From Planctomycetota bacterium (lineage in GTDB: Bacteria; Planctomycetota; Phycisphaerae; Phycisphaerales; SM1A02), in assembly GCA_016872915.1 (NCBI GenBank), contig VGYQ01000003.1:1-64000 (forward strand): a stretch of DNA of 64,000 nt. Reading direction: 5' to 3'. The notes below the pieces were generated by a model. That model saw only the letters and a program-made list of their open reading frames with translations, did no database searches and had not been told where the DNA came from. Positions 1-12,167 of this stretch are shown piece after piece (the stretch's first letter is position 1; each line of letters begins with the position of its first letter). A program made the position numbers and the translations under genes.

Positions 1-21
1 CAGCGCCGTGAGGTCGAATGC

Positions 22-882
22 TCACGGACTCGGCGCTGGAGGCGCTTCGGGCTCAACCTCCGGCATGTCGGCAGGGGCGTATGCGTCCGCATCCTGACTG
101 CGCTTGTTGCCCTGTGCATCGGTACTGGTGGCAGGCGGCTCTGGCACTGTGAGCAGCGGTTCGCTGCCAGTTCCAAACATGGTGGAACGCGACCGACCCT
201 TGAGCAGATCACTCAGCATCGCTTCGCCAAGATCGCTTGTGACCACATGCACCGAGATGGGAACCGCCGCCGCCGACTCGGTGTAGCCCGTGCAATCACC
301 AACGGATTGCCAAACGATCTCACCGCTTGGCGCGTGGTACAGCTGCAGCACCATGTTCATGTTCGTCCAGTCAGATCGGACGATGGTCAACCCAAGCGGA
401 TTGAAACGTGTCGAGTTGCTGATGTTGATCCACGCGATCGTGCCCAGGAAGAAGTAGTCCAGTCCTGTTGCCTTGCCCAGTGCCGCCAAGTCCTCGGCAG
501 CGAGAATGCCAGTGTTGTTTGCGCGGTCGAGCAAGTTGTGCAGTTCGCGTGACTTGCCCACGCGCGCCGCGAGTGCCGTGGTTGTTGGTCCAGTCAGCAC
601 CGTTGCATCGGGGCATATGCGGTGGAGCCCGATCCGCACGGCATCGGATGCAAATACCCCGAGTCCACGGAGTGGCGCGCCTGGCGAGACGCCTTGCAGT
701 GTGCCCACGCGCGGTGGCTTCGCGGTGAGGATGGCACGGGCGCCACCATCGCGCTCAAGCTGCGAGTTGCCATAGACCGCAGAGCGCGTGTGCAGCCCGA
801 CCTTCATGGATGCTTCGCCGCAGCCGAAACAAACAGCCGTCAAACTGATAAGAAGGAGCACCCGCGTGAAAGGCATCGTCAT
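22..882 (-). CDS. Putative outer-membrane/periplasmic lipoprotein, CsgG-like style
   Basis: A protein of 286 residues with a clear lipoprotein signal: a short basic start, a hydrophobic stretch (VLLLISLTAVCF) and a cysteine at about residue 21 in the context CFGC. The mature part has alternating hydrophobic stretches. Around residues 140-200 it reads like the core of CsgG/LpoB-type lipoproteins (a YFFLGTIAWI strand, then a MVLQLYHAPSGEIVW strand describing a per-protein variable). The last 50 residues are Pro/Glu/Ala-rich and probably unstructured. No catalytic motif is visible. The CsgG-like reading is inference from strand pattern only; a plain hypothetical lipoprotein is the safe call. It is transcribed away from the respiratory operon. 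Confidence 0.7.
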   Translation of the reverse strand: MTMPFTRVLLLISLTAVCFGCGEASMKVGLHTRSAVYGNSQLERDGGARAILTAKPPRVGTLQGVSPGAPLRGLGVFASDAVRIGLHRICPDATVLTGPTTTALAARVGKSRELHNLLDRANNTGILAAEDLAALGKATGLDYFFLGTIAWINISNSTRFNPLGLTIVRSDWTNMNMVLQLYHAPSGEIVWQSVGDCTGYTESAAAVPISVHVVTSDLGEAMLSDLLKGRSRSTMFGTGSEPLLTVPEPPATSTDAQGNKRSQDADAYAPADMPEVEPEAPPAPSP

Positions 883-1586
883 GCAGCGAGGGTACGACCC
901 TCTGCCCGCGCTGTGGTGCCGCCGCGAATCGAGTTGTGAACAAACACCTTGGAACTGCCCAACGAGCGCTGGCTTGCCGGGGTTTCACACGCGTCGAGCG
1001 CCTGCTGCCGAATCTGCCGTCTTGGCAGCCGCCGACCGCGCGGCCGATCGCGCCCATCAGATCGCAACTGCTCCATGTGCGAGAGATTCACTGCAAAGAG
1101 AGCGGCCAAACATCCCATCCGAGCGGGGAGTGCCCTGTGCGCGCTCGCGGATCAAGGAGACCGTTTGCATCGATCGCGTGTGTGAAGATCAAACTGCGGA
1201 GGAGGGGGGGGGCCAGTGGAGGAAGGTGCCGCTGTGATATGACTTCTGCCTTCGACATACTTAATTTTAGTTTGCATATAAAAACTAACTTTGACGGTTT
1301 CGGTTATAGGTCTTTCTTGAGTTTGGATTGCAGCTCCTCAGGCGGTGGGGCGCAATGACATGTTTCCGTCCTTTGGCGTTGATTTCGCCGATAGTCGAAT
1401 TCGGACCCAACGGCACTCACCATCCCATGCCGTGAGGTTCGGCATTCATTGCGGCACCACCCCTTGCCCCCTACCATTTGATTCCGTCAAAACATTGTGA
1501 AAAAAATCACAAAGTAGCGTTTCTGTGAACCTCTTCTTGCACGCTTTCTTGATCCGCCCCACATCCCTCGCCCGAGTCATCGCACC
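883..1586. other. 700-bp intergenic region upstream of the respiratory operon
   Basis: No convincing gene is seen on either strand: the open frames here are short, Arg/Pro-rich and lack ribosome binding sites. The stretch contains an AT-rich island at about 1240-1320 that contrasts with the GC-rich surroundings and is a likely promoter zone. It also contains a G-run at about 1200-1212 and a perfect CRP-type palindrome at 1495-1512. It probably holds divergent promoters for the lipoprotein gene on the minus strand and the alternative complex III operon on the plus strand. Confidence 0.6.
1495..1512. promoter_or_regulatory. Perfect CRP/FNR-family type operator palindrome
   Basis: The sequence is TTGTGA, six A residues, TCACAA: an 18-bp perfect inverted repeat containing the classical CRP half-sites TGTGA-N6-TCACA. 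It is centred 83 bp upstream of the ActA start codon. The match to the CRP spacing is exact. Which regulator of the CRP/FNR superfamily uses it in this organism, and whether it activates or represses, cannot be told from sequence. Confidence 0.6.
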
Positions 1587-2227
1587 ATGAGCCGATTCCT
1601 CTTCCCCCGCTGGACGAACAACCTCCTGCCATTCATCCTCGTGACGGGGGCCATTATGCCCCTGTACGCGGTTCTGGTCGTTGCGTACGGCTTCAGCCCC
1701 AAGACGATCGATGCGGGCTACATGCCAACGCAGCCAGTGCCCTATAGCCATGCAACGCATGTCGGCAAGCTGGGGTTGGATTGCCGCTACTGCCACACAA
1801 CGGTGGAGCGAACATCGTTCGCCGCAGTGCCGCCGACGCAAACCTGCATGAATTGCCACACGCAGATTCACCGCGAGAGTCCGAAGCTTGCAGAGGTGCG
1901 TAGTTCGTACGAAACGGGACTGCCCATCGAATGGGTCAAGGTGCACAAGCTTCCGGACTACAGCTATTTCAATCACGCCGCACATGTCAACCGCGGCGTC
2001 AGCTGTGTGGAGTGCCATGGACGCGTCGATCAAATGGAAGTGGTCTATCGCCACTCGCCGCTTGCGATGGGCTGGTGCCTGGAGTGTCATCGTGATCCCA
2101 TCGATCGACTTCGCCCCGTTTCGCAGATCACCAACTTGGCGTGGGATCAGCGCATTGAAATGACGCGCGAGGAGCGCGAGGCGCTCGCCACGCAATACCA
2201 CATCAATCCCAGCGAGAACTGCTCGAC

Positions 2228-2240
<13 letters not shown>
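1587..2240 (+). CDS. actA: Alternative complex III pentaheme cytochrome c subunit ActA
   Basis: A protein of 217 residues with an N-terminal membrane anchor (about 13-35) followed by an exported domain with five CXXCH heme c motifs, starting at C66 (CRYCH), C87 (CMNCH), C140 (CVECH), C164 (CLECH) and C212 (CSTCH). Five hemes and this anchor are the hallmark of ActA, the electron-transfer subunit of alternative complex III, a quinol:cytochrome c/oxidase oxidoreductase that replaces the bc1 complex in many bacteria. It is first in a long co-directional operon with the other Act subunits and a caa3 oxidase. Its stop codon overlaps the next gene's start. Family assignment is strong from heme spacing and gene order. 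Confidence 0.93.
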
Positions 2241-5485
<3,245 letters not shown>

Positions 5486-5488
5486 TCC

Positions 5489-7033
5489 ATGGCGAGCCAT
5501 TCATCCATGTCGTCCAAGCCATCCATGCACCACTCTTCTGCCACGAAGGGCTTCGTCGAGACCGACAACACGGAGCAGCCCATCGGAGGACGTGCTCCGC
5601 TTGTCCTCAACATGCACCGCTTCGGCGAAGTGACCCACCAGGTCTGCCGCGTTGCGGAGAGCAAGCCACCGCTCGCTTGGTATGTCGCGTTTGTGATCTG
5701 TCTGGGAATGCTCGGGTTCCTTGGCGTCTGCGTGAACTATCTGATCTTCACGGGCGTTGGCGTGTGGGGACTGAACAACCCGGTGATGTGGGCGTATGAC
5801 ATCACGAACTTCGTGTTCTGGGTCGGCATCGGTCACGCAGGCACACTGATCTCAGCCATCCTCTTTCTCTTCCGCCAGAAGTGGCGAACGGGCATCAATC
5901 GGTTTGCCGAGGCGATGACCATCTTCGCAGTCATCTGCGCCGGACTCTTCCCGGGCATCCACGTCGGCCGCGTCTGGCTGGCGTACTGGCTGTTCCCGCT
6001 GCCGAATTCGATGGAGATGTGGCCGCAGTTCCGAAGCCCACTTTTGTGGGACGTGTTCGCGGTCAGCACGTACTTCACCGTGTCACTGGTCTTCTGGTAC
6101 ATCGGCATGGTTCCGGATCTCGCGACGCTTCGCGACCGCGCGAAGGGCAAGTTCCAGCAGTTCGCTTATGGGCTTGCAGCGATCGGCTGGCGTGGATCGA
6201 TGCGTCACTGGCATCGCTACGAAGTCGCGTATCTCCTGCTCGCCGCGCTTGCGACACCGCTCGTGCTCTCTGTTCACAGCGTGGTGTCCTTCGACTTCGC
6301 GGTCAGCCAGGTGCCCGGTTGGCACACCACCATCTTCCCGCCTTACTTCGTCGCAGGTGCGATCTTCTCCGGATTCGCGATGGTGGTCTCACTCGCCGTT
6401 CCTGCGCGTGAACTGTTCGGGCTGAAGGACCTGATCACCCTTCGGCATCTCGACAACATGAACAAGATCATCCTGCTCACCGGCTGCATGGTGGGCTACG
6501 CCTACTCGATGGAGTTCTTCATTGCGTGGTACTCCGGTGCGATGTACGAGAAGTTTGCCTTCGTGAACCGTGCGTTCGGGCAGTACTGGTGGGCGTACTG
6601 GATCATGGTCAGCTGCAACGTCATCACGCCGCAGTTGTTCTGGTTCAAGAAGGTCCGCACGAGCATCCCGCTGATGTTCATTCTCAGCATCTTCGTGAAC
6701 GTCGGCATGTGGTTTGAGCGTTTCGTGATCATCGTCACAAGCCTCGCCAACGATTTCCTTCCCACGAGTTGGGATCAGTTCGTTCCGACGTGGGTCGACA
6801 TCGGCACGATGGTCGGCGCGTTCGGTTTGTTCGGGGTGCTGTTCCTGTTGTTCTGCCGCTATCTGCCGATGATCGCGATCGCCGAAGTCAAGGCAGTGAT
6901 GCCAGAAGCAGATCCGCATCCCCACGCGCATGGAGCCCACGCACATCACGGGGGCTCGCAGGAAGGTCATGGTGTGCCAAGCGGGGCGATGCCAGCCTTC
7001 CGTGACCCACGATCCTCGGAGGGACAACCATGA
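5489..7033 (+). CDS. actC: Alternative complex III membrane subunit ActC (NrfD/PsrC family)
   Basis: A polytopic membrane protein of 514 residues with about ten hydrophobic segments, in the NrfD/PsrC (polysulfide reductase membrane subunit) family. ActC carries a quinol-binding site and passes electrons to ActB. It starts 3 nt after actB. Typical family segments include the [26 protein letters not shown] region (about 90-115) and the [20 protein letters not shown] region near residue 320. The tail is His-rich ([11 protein letters not shown]). A second NrfD-like gene, actF, lies further down, as expected for the complex. Confidence 0.92.
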   Translation: MASHSSMSSKPSMHHSSATKGFVETDNTEQPIGGRAPLVLNMHRFGEVTHQVCRVAESKPPLAWYVAFVICLGMLGFLGVCVNYLIFTGVGVWGLNNPVMWAYDITNFVFWVGIGHAGTLISAILFLFRQKWRTGINRFAEAMTIFAVICAGLFPGIHVGRVWLAYWLFPLPNSMEMWPQFRSPLLWDVFAVSTYFTVSLVFWYIGMVPDLATLRDRAKGKFQQFAYGLAAIGWRGSMRHWHRYEVAYLLLAALATPLVLSVHSVVSFDFAVSQVPGWHTTIFPPYFVAGAIFSGFAMVVSLAVPARELFGLKDLITLRHLDNMNKIILLTGCMVGYAYSMEFFIAWYSGAMYEKFAFVNRAFGQYWWAYWIMVSCNVITPQLFWFKKVRTSIPLMFILSIFVNVGMWFERFVIIVTSLANDFLPTSWDQFVPTWVDIGTMVGAFGLFGVLFLLFCRYLPMIAIAEVKAVMPEADPHPHAHGAHAHHGGSQEGHGVPSGAMPAFRDPRSSEGQP

Positions 7034-7644
7034 GTACTTTGACTGCACCGAAGGTCGATGCACCATCCATGGCGCCAACGTCGGCGCCGTATGGATTGAT
7101 GGCGGAGTTCCGTACACCAGCCGAGATCATGGAGGCGGCACAGCGCGTGCGCGCGGCGGGCTACCGCTACTGGGACTGCCATGTGCCATTCCCCGTGCAT
7201 GGGCTTGACAAGGCGATGGGTGTGCAGCGCACGATTCTGCCCGTGCTGGTCTTTGGCGCTGGCGCCACGGGTGCGGTCGTCGGTTTCTGCCTTCAGGCGT
7301 TCACGAATGCGGCGAGTTTTTCCGTCTGGGCGCTCGTCTGGGTGACGGGCTATCCCTTCCTGATTTCGGGGAAGCCACTGATGTCCGTACCTGCCTGGAT
7401 CCCCGTGATTTTCGAACTCACGATTCTGCTCTCGGCGCTCTCCACCGCGGGGCTGATGCTCCTGATGAACAATCTGCCGCGCCTGTCGCACCCGCTGTTG
7501 GCGAACAATCGATTCCGGCGCGCGACGGATGATCGCTTCTTTGTGGTGATCGAAGCGCGCGATCCAAAGTTCCTCCGCTCGAAGACGGAGGCGTTCCTGA
7601 AGTCGCTTGGTGCCTCGCATGTCGAGGTGGTGGAGGACCGCTGA
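7030..7644 (+). CDS. actD: Alternative complex III subunit ActD (DUF3341)
   Basis: A protein of 204 residues overlapping actC by 4 nt. The N-terminal half is a soluble domain with the YGLMAEF...[24 protein letters not shown] signature of DUF3341. Two transmembrane helices follow (about 75-98 and 118-145), then a short soluble tail ending HVEVVED. ActD is a structural membrane subunit of alternative complex III. Gene order and motif make the call secure. Confidence 0.92.
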   Translation: MSTLTAPKVDAPSMAPTSAPYGLMAEFRTPAEIMEAAQRVRAAGYRYWDCHVPFPVHGLDKAMGVQRTILPVLVFGAGATGAVVGFCLQAFTNAASFSVWALVWVTGYPFLISGKPLMSVPAWIPVIFELTILLSALSTAGLMLLMNNLPRLSHPLLANNRFRRATDDRFFVVIEARDPKFLRSKTEAFLKSLGASHVEVVEDR

Positions 7645-8312
7645 TGCCGCGGATCATCGTTTACACCCTGCTGATCCTTGGACTGCTGCTGCTGTTGCCG
7701 CCAGTCATCGCCGCGAACGCACGTTCGCGACCGAATCCCAACCGCCCGATCAACATCATTCAGGACATGGATCTGCAAGCGAAGTTCCTTCCACAAACCG
7801 AGAACGATCTCTTCGCGGACAAGCGCTCGCAGCGTCCCGCCGTCTTGGGCACCGTGGCGCGCGGCGAGGCGTATCTCGACGCACATCTGAACGACGGCGT
7901 GGTGGACGGCCAGTGGGCGACCACGCTGCCCTCGCAGTTCACCCTCGATGCGAAGCTTCTGCTTCGTGGACAAGAACGCTTCAATATCTATTGCACGCCA
8001 TGCCACGGCTACACGGGTGTCGGCAACGGGACCGTGAATCAGCGCGCGATGGAACTCGTGGCCAATGCCGAGGGGCCTGTGAATGGAACGGTGTGGGTGG
8101 CGGCAAAGAGCCTGCATGATCCAACCGTCACCATCCAACCCGTTGGACAGATCTTCAACTCGATCACACATGGCGTCCGGAACATGGCCGGCTACGGGTC
8201 ACAGGTTCCAACCGAAGACCGCTGGGCGATCGTCGCCTACGTGCGTGCGCTGCAGCTCAGTCAGAACGCGTCGCTGAGTGATGTGCCCTCGGACAAGCGG
8301 GGAGGTCTCTGA
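7644..8312 (+). CDS. actE: Alternative complex III monoheme cytochrome c subunit ActE
   Basis: A protein of 222 residues with an N-terminal hydrophobic signal/anchor (about 5-27) and one heme c motif, CTPCH, near residue 117 in the context FNIYCTPCHGYTGVG. A distal Met suited to be the sixth heme ligand lies in RNMAGYGSQVP. This matches ActE, the monoheme cytochrome of alternative complex III that can hand electrons to the terminal oxidase. It starts on the last base of actD (TGATG arrangement) and is followed 2 nt later by actF, so it is translationally coupled on both sides. Confidence 0.9.
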   Translation: MPRIIVYTLLILGLLLLLPPVIAANARSRPNPNRPINIIQDMDLQAKFLPQTENDLFADKRSQRPAVLGTVARGEAYLDAHLNDGVVDGQWATTLPSQFTLDAKLLLRGQERFNIYCTPCHGYTGVGNGTVNQRAMELVANAEGPVNGTVWVAAKSLHDPTVTIQPVGQIFNSITHGVRNMAGYGSQVPTEDRWAIVAYVRALQLSQNASLSDVPSDKRGGL

Positions 8313-8314
8313 AC

Positions 8315-9646
8315 ATGGCATCGACGTTCGCGCCCACGGCTGACCTCTCGGACCGAAGCGTGCTCGGCGATTCGCGCCTCGTGCGCGTGTCGCAAGTCGC
8401 GCTGGTCGTGGCCTTCGCCTGTGCGCTTGGAGCAGGACTCTTCGCTGCGCGAAGCGTGGATGCGCACACCATCGCGATGGTGTGGCTGCAGAATGGCATC
8501 TTCGTGCTCACGCTCTCGCTCGGCTCCCTCTTCTTCCTGCTCATTCAGCACATCACCAGCGCCGGTTGGGGCATTGCGGTGCGGCGTGTCGCGGAAGCGC
8601 ACGCGGCAAATCTGCGCTGGTTGTGGATCGTGCTCCTGCTTCCCATGCTGTGGCTGCACTTCTCGCACCGCGAGTGGGCGGGCTACGGTCACGGTTTGGC
8701 GCTGATCTGGCCGTGGGCGGATATGGCGCACCTTGCTGCAGCACACCCTGCAGAGGCATCCATCGTCTCTGCCAAGAGCGCCTATCTGAATACGCAGTTC
8801 TTCTTGATCCGTGCGGTCGTCTACTTCGCCCTTTGGGCAGGTATCGCGCACTGGTTCGTTGCGACTTCGCGCGCTCAAGATGCATCGGGTGATCAGGCTC
8901 TCTCGCGCAAGATGCGTGCCTTGGCGGGTCCCGCGCTCATCGTGTACGCGCTCACGACGACCTTCGCAGCATTCGACTGGATCATGTCCCTCTCTCCGGC
9001 GTGGTTCAGCACCATGTTCGGCGTGTACTTCTTCGCGGGCACATGTGCGGGAGGTTTCTCGATGGTGGCGTTCACTTGCCTTCGTCTGCAGTCGCTGGGC
9101 TACTTGCGCGGCGTGATCACCGGCGAGCACTATCAGGATCTCGGCAAGATGATCTGGGCGTTCGGCATCGTGTTCTGGGCGTACATCGCGTTCAGCCAGT
9201 ACATGCTGATCTGGTATGGCAACTTGCCTGAGGAAACCGTCTGGTTCCTTGCTCGGCAAATCGGTGACTGGTCTTGGGTCAGCGTCGCGCTGCTGTTCGG
9301 CCACTTCATCATCCCGTTCGTCCTCTTTATCTCGCGCTGGACGAAGCGATGGAAAGCAACCCTCGCATTTGGCTGCCTTTGGATGCTTGCGTTCGCTTGG
9401 CTCGACATCTACTGGCTCGTGATGCCCGTGGTTCCTGCCGATGTTTCGACGTTCACCACCTACGAAGCGCTTTCCGCTGCCTACGCGGGCACCACTTCGG
9501 GGCTGTCGAATCCCCTCAACTTCCTGATGCTCGGAGCGATGCTTGGACTGAGCATCTCACTGACGGCGCGGCGCCTGTCCAAGGGCTCGCTCGTCTGCCG
9601 ACGCGATCCACGTTTCGACGAGAGCCTCCGCTTCGAGAACATCTGA
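8315..9646 (+). CDS. actF: Alternative complex III membrane subunit ActF (second NrfD-like protein)
   Basis: A protein of 443 residues with about ten transmembrane helices, related to ActC/NrfD but shorter and lacking its His-rich tail. ActF is the second large membrane subunit of alternative complex III. Diagnostic stretches are WLHFSHREW near residue 110, FAAFDWIMSLSPAWFSTMFGVYFF near 220-245 and FAFGIVFWAYIAFSQYMLIWYGNLPEE near 285-310. The last matches the conserved segment in which homologues end a helix with the SQxxLIWYxNxPEE motif. It is followed by a 66-nt gap to a small membrane protein gene. Confidence 0.9.
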   Translation: MASTFAPTADLSDRSVLGDSRLVRVSQVALVVAFACALGAGLFAARSVDAHTIAMVWLQNGIFVLTLSLGSLFFLLIQHITSAGWGIAVRRVAEAHAANLRWLWIVLLLPMLWLHFSHREWAGYGHGLALIWPWADMAHLAAAHPAEASIVSAKSAYLNTQFFLIRAVVYFALWAGIAHWFVATSRAQDASGDQALSRKMRALAGPALIVYALTTTFAAFDWIMSLSPAWFSTMFGVYFFAGTCAGGFSMVAFTCLRLQSLGYLRGVITGEHYQDLGKMIWAFGIVFWAYIAFSQYMLIWYGNLPEETVWFLARQIGDWSWVSVALLFGHFIIPFVLFISRWTKRWKATLAFGCLWMLAFAWLDIYWLVMPVVPADVSTFTTYEALSAAYAGTTSGLSNPLNFLMLGAMLGLSISLTARRLSKGSLVCRRDPRFDESLRFENI

Positions 9647-9712
9647 ACGATCCTTTCCGCCCGAGACCTCCTCGATTTCATCTCCCGCACCTGCTTCACA
9701 CCACCCGATCCC

Positions 9713-10057
9713 ATGGCACAGACAGAATCCACTCAAGCACCGTTGATGGACGACCCCGAGGCAGGACAGACTTGGGTGGTGTCGCTCGCGGGCATCATCA
9801 TTCTCTCGGTTCTGGTCATCGCCATCTGCGTCTTCTTCTTCCGCTTTGAGAACAAGGAAGTGGATGAGAAAGTCGTGATGCCTGCGAATGCTTGGTCGCA
9901 GGGAATGCGTCTTGAGCAGGAGGGTGAGCTTGCGAAGTACCAGAAGTACTCCGTGGCGGCGCCCGATGGCTCGATGCAACCAAGAATCCGCATCCCGATC
10001 TCGCGTGCGATGGAGATCGTGGCTGAGCGAGGCGTCGCCGCACCAACCGCACCCTGA
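9713..10057 (+). CDS. Small single-pass membrane protein of the respiratory operon
   Basis: A protein of 114 residues: a cytoplasmic N-terminus of about 20 residues, one strong transmembrane helix (VVSLAGIIILSVLVIAICVFFF, about 24-45), then a soluble domain ending with RIPISRAMEIVAERG. That C-terminal motif recalls small proteins often found next to alternative complex III or cytochrome oxidase genes, but I cannot name a family with confidence. It could be an ActG-like accessory subunit. The stop codon overlaps the start of the SCO gene by one base, so it belongs to the operon. Confidence 0.7.
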   Translation: MAQTESTQAPLMDDPEAGQTWVVSLAGIIILSVLVIAICVFFFRFENKEVDEKVVMPANAWSQGMRLEQEGELAKYQKYSVAAPDGSMQPRIRIPISRAMEIVAERGVAAPTAP

Positions 10058-11010
10058 TGAACCAGCGAGCGCCACATCTTTGCACCAATCGAACCATGCG
10101 CTCTGCGCTTGGCGCGCTGGTTGTTGCTGTGGCGTCCTGGACCGAGGGTGCCTCTGCACAACAGATGTCCATGCCTGCGCACGCGCCAGGGCAGGCACCG
10201 ATCGCAGCGGATGGAGTTGCGCCCGAACTCGAAGGCGTCACCATCGTGGAGCATCTTGGGGAACGCGTTCCGCTGGACACCGCTTTGGTGCTCGATGACG
10301 GCACCACCACCACGCTTGGCGAACTGTTGAAGCCAGGGCGACCGCTGATGCTCCATATGGGCTACTTCAAGTGCCCGATGTTGTGCACGCTGGTGCTGAA
10401 TGAGGCGATTCGGTCGCTGCAAAAGGTCGATCTCTCCATCGGGCGCGACTTCGACGTCGTGTCGATCTCCGTGAACCCGCAGGAGTCTTGGGAACTCGCA
10501 GGCGCGAAGAAGAAGGGCTACGTTGCCGAGTACGAGCGTGCCGGCAGCGAACGCGGCGTTCACTTTCTGACAGCTGTGCAGAGTGAGCAGGGTGCGCTCG
10601 CTCCCGCGCAGATCGCCGATGCCGTGGGCTTCCAGTACCGACGGCTGCCGGATGGCGAGTACTCGCATCCTGCAATGCTTGCCATGATCGCTGCCGACGG
10701 CCGCATCGTGCGCTACCTCTATGGCGTCAAGTTTGAACCCGCCACCATGAAGATGGCGATCGTTGAAGCGGGGGAGGGACGCATCGGAACGCCGCTCGAC
10801 CGATTCATCCTTTGGTGCCACCAGTACGACACGTCATCGCAGGGTTATGTGGTCTTCGCCTTCCGTCTTATGCAGATCGGTGGCGCCATCACGGTCGTTG
10901 TGATCGCCTCTGGGCTTCTTTTCCTCTTCCTGCGTGGCTCGCGCGCAGCGGCACTTGCGCCGCAAAGCGAGAATGGGCTGCCAAAACACTCCGCGCCTCG
11001 TCCCTCCTAG
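10057..11010 (+). CDS. SCO1/SenC family copper chaperone for the oxidase CuA centre
   Basis: A thioredoxin-fold protein. The first in-frame ATG gives 317 residues; the ATG at 10096 (MRSALGALVVAVASWTEGASA) places a signal peptide at the very N-terminus and may be the true start. The copper site is visible: CPMLC (C-x3-C) in GYFKCPMLCTLVLNE near residue 109, and the distal His in EYSHPAMLAMI near residue 206. A C-terminal transmembrane helix (about 272-296) anchors it. SCO proteins load copper into the CuA site of cytochrome oxidase subunit II, which is encoded immediately downstream. Confidence 0.9.
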   Translation: MNQRAPHLCTNRTMRSALGALVVAVASWTEGASAQQMSMPAHAPGQAPIAADGVAPELEGVTIVEHLGERVPLDTALVLDDGTTTTLGELLKPGRPLMLHMGYFKCPMLCTLVLNEAIRSLQKVDLSIGRDFDVVSISVNPQESWELAGAKKKGYVAEYERAGSERGVHFLTAVQSEQGALAPAQIADAVGFQYRRLPDGEYSHPAMLAMIAADGRIVRYLYGVKFEPATMKMAIVEAGEGRIGTPLDRFILWCHQYDTSSQGYVVFAFRLMQIGGAITVVVIASGLLFLFLRGSRAAALAPQSENGLPKHSAPRPS

Positions 11011-11018
11011 GATTTCCC

Positions 11019-12128
11019 ATGCTGTCGATTGCCTCCATCCTGATCGCCCAAGCCGCCGCCCCCACGGCGACTCCCGCAGACTTCTGGCTCCCCTCGGGTG
11101 CGAGCAACCATGTCGCGGGCGTGGACACGATGTTCCACTGGATCAACTACATCTGTTACTTCTTCTTTGTCCTTGTTGTCGGCATGATGGTGGTCTTCAT
11201 TTGGAAGTACCGAGCCAAACAGGGCGAACGCATCCGCCTCGACGGAATGACACACCACAAGGGTCTCGAACTCTCGTGGACGATCATTCCGCTGCTCATC
11301 AGCATCGCCATCTTCTTCTTCGGCTTCCGCGGCTTCGTTGATCTCACGACGCCACCCAAGAACTCGTTTGATGTGAACGTCACCGCATTCAAGTGGGGAT
11401 GGACCTTCAAGTATCCCAACGGCGCGCAGTCCGACAATCTCGTGGTTCCCGCCGGGCGACCCGTACGCCTTGTGATGCGTTCCAATGATGTGTTGCACTC
11501 GTGCTTCATTCCTGCATTCCGCGTGAAGCGAGATTTGGTGCCAGGGCGTTTCAGCACGCTCTGGTTCCAGAGCGATGTGCCGACCGGGCTCGACGAGGCG
11601 AAGGGCTACCACCTCTTCTGCACCGAGTACTGCGGAACAGGCCACAGCAACATGAATCGGAAGGTTTTGGTCCTGGAACAGCCGGAGTTCGATGGCTGGC
11701 TCACCAAGCAAGCTGCTTGGCTGGATGAAATCCCCGACGAAGAGCTGTACTTCAAGGCGGGTCCCAAGTTGTACGCGCGGTGCCAACAGTGCCACTCGCT
11801 CGATGGCACTGCGGGTCTCGGCCCTTCGTGGAAGGGCATCTGGGAGCGCGTGAGCAATCCGAGCGGCGGTGTGGCCTTCGCGGATGGCAAGTCCTACTCA
11901 GATCTGATTGGTCCGGGGAAGGAGTACGCGACGCCCGAGGATTACATTCGCGATTCCATCTACAACCCTGGCAAGCATCTGATCGCCCCGTACGGCAATG
12001 TCATGCCGACGTTCAAGGGGCAGTTGAATGACCGCGGCGTCGAGGCGGTCATTGGCATGATGAAGCATTTGGATGAGTTTGATGCCAAGGGCGCTTGGAC
12101 CAAGTCCGTGCCCGTGGCGACGAAGTAA
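11019..12128 (+). CDS. ctaC: Cytochrome c oxidase subunit II with fused cytochrome c (caa3 type)
   Basis: The reading frame is open from further upstream, but the ATG at 11019, 8 nt after the SCO gene, gives a proper signal/anchor start (MLSIASILIAQAAAP) and 369 residues. Two transmembrane helices form the COX2 hairpin. The CuA motif C-x3-C-G-x2-H-x2-M is present as CTEYCGTGHSNM near residue 200, with the upstream CuA His in VLHSCFIP. From about residue 245 there is a cytochrome c domain with CQQCH and a distal Met in NVMPTFKG. The fused cytochrome c makes this a caa3-type oxidase. Confidence 0.95.
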   Translation: MLSIASILIAQAAAPTATPADFWLPSGASNHVAGVDTMFHWINYICYFFFVLVVGMMVVFIWKYRAKQGERIRLDGMTHHKGLELSWTIIPLLISIAIFFFGFRGFVDLTTPPKNSFDVNVTAFKWGWTFKYPNGAQSDNLVVPAGRPVRLVMRSNDVLHSCFIPAFRVKRDLVPGRFSTLWFQSDVPTGLDEAKGYHLFCTEYCGTGHSNMNRKVLVLEQPEFDGWLTKQAAWLDEIPDEELYFKAGPKLYARCQQCHSLDGTAGLGPSWKGIWERVSNPSGGVAFADGKSYSDLIGPGKEYATPEDYIRDSIYNPGKHLIAPYGNVMPTFKGQLNDRGVEAVIGMMKHLDEFDAKGAWTKSVPVATK

Positions 12129-12167
12129 GTTGCAGTTCGAGTACGTCTTCACTTTGAGAGGTTTTTC

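Noticed and set aside
883-1446. Several short open frames on both strands upstream of actA
   Set aside because: They are basic and Arg/Pro-rich with no ribosome binding site, and the region contains an AT-rich promoter-like island.
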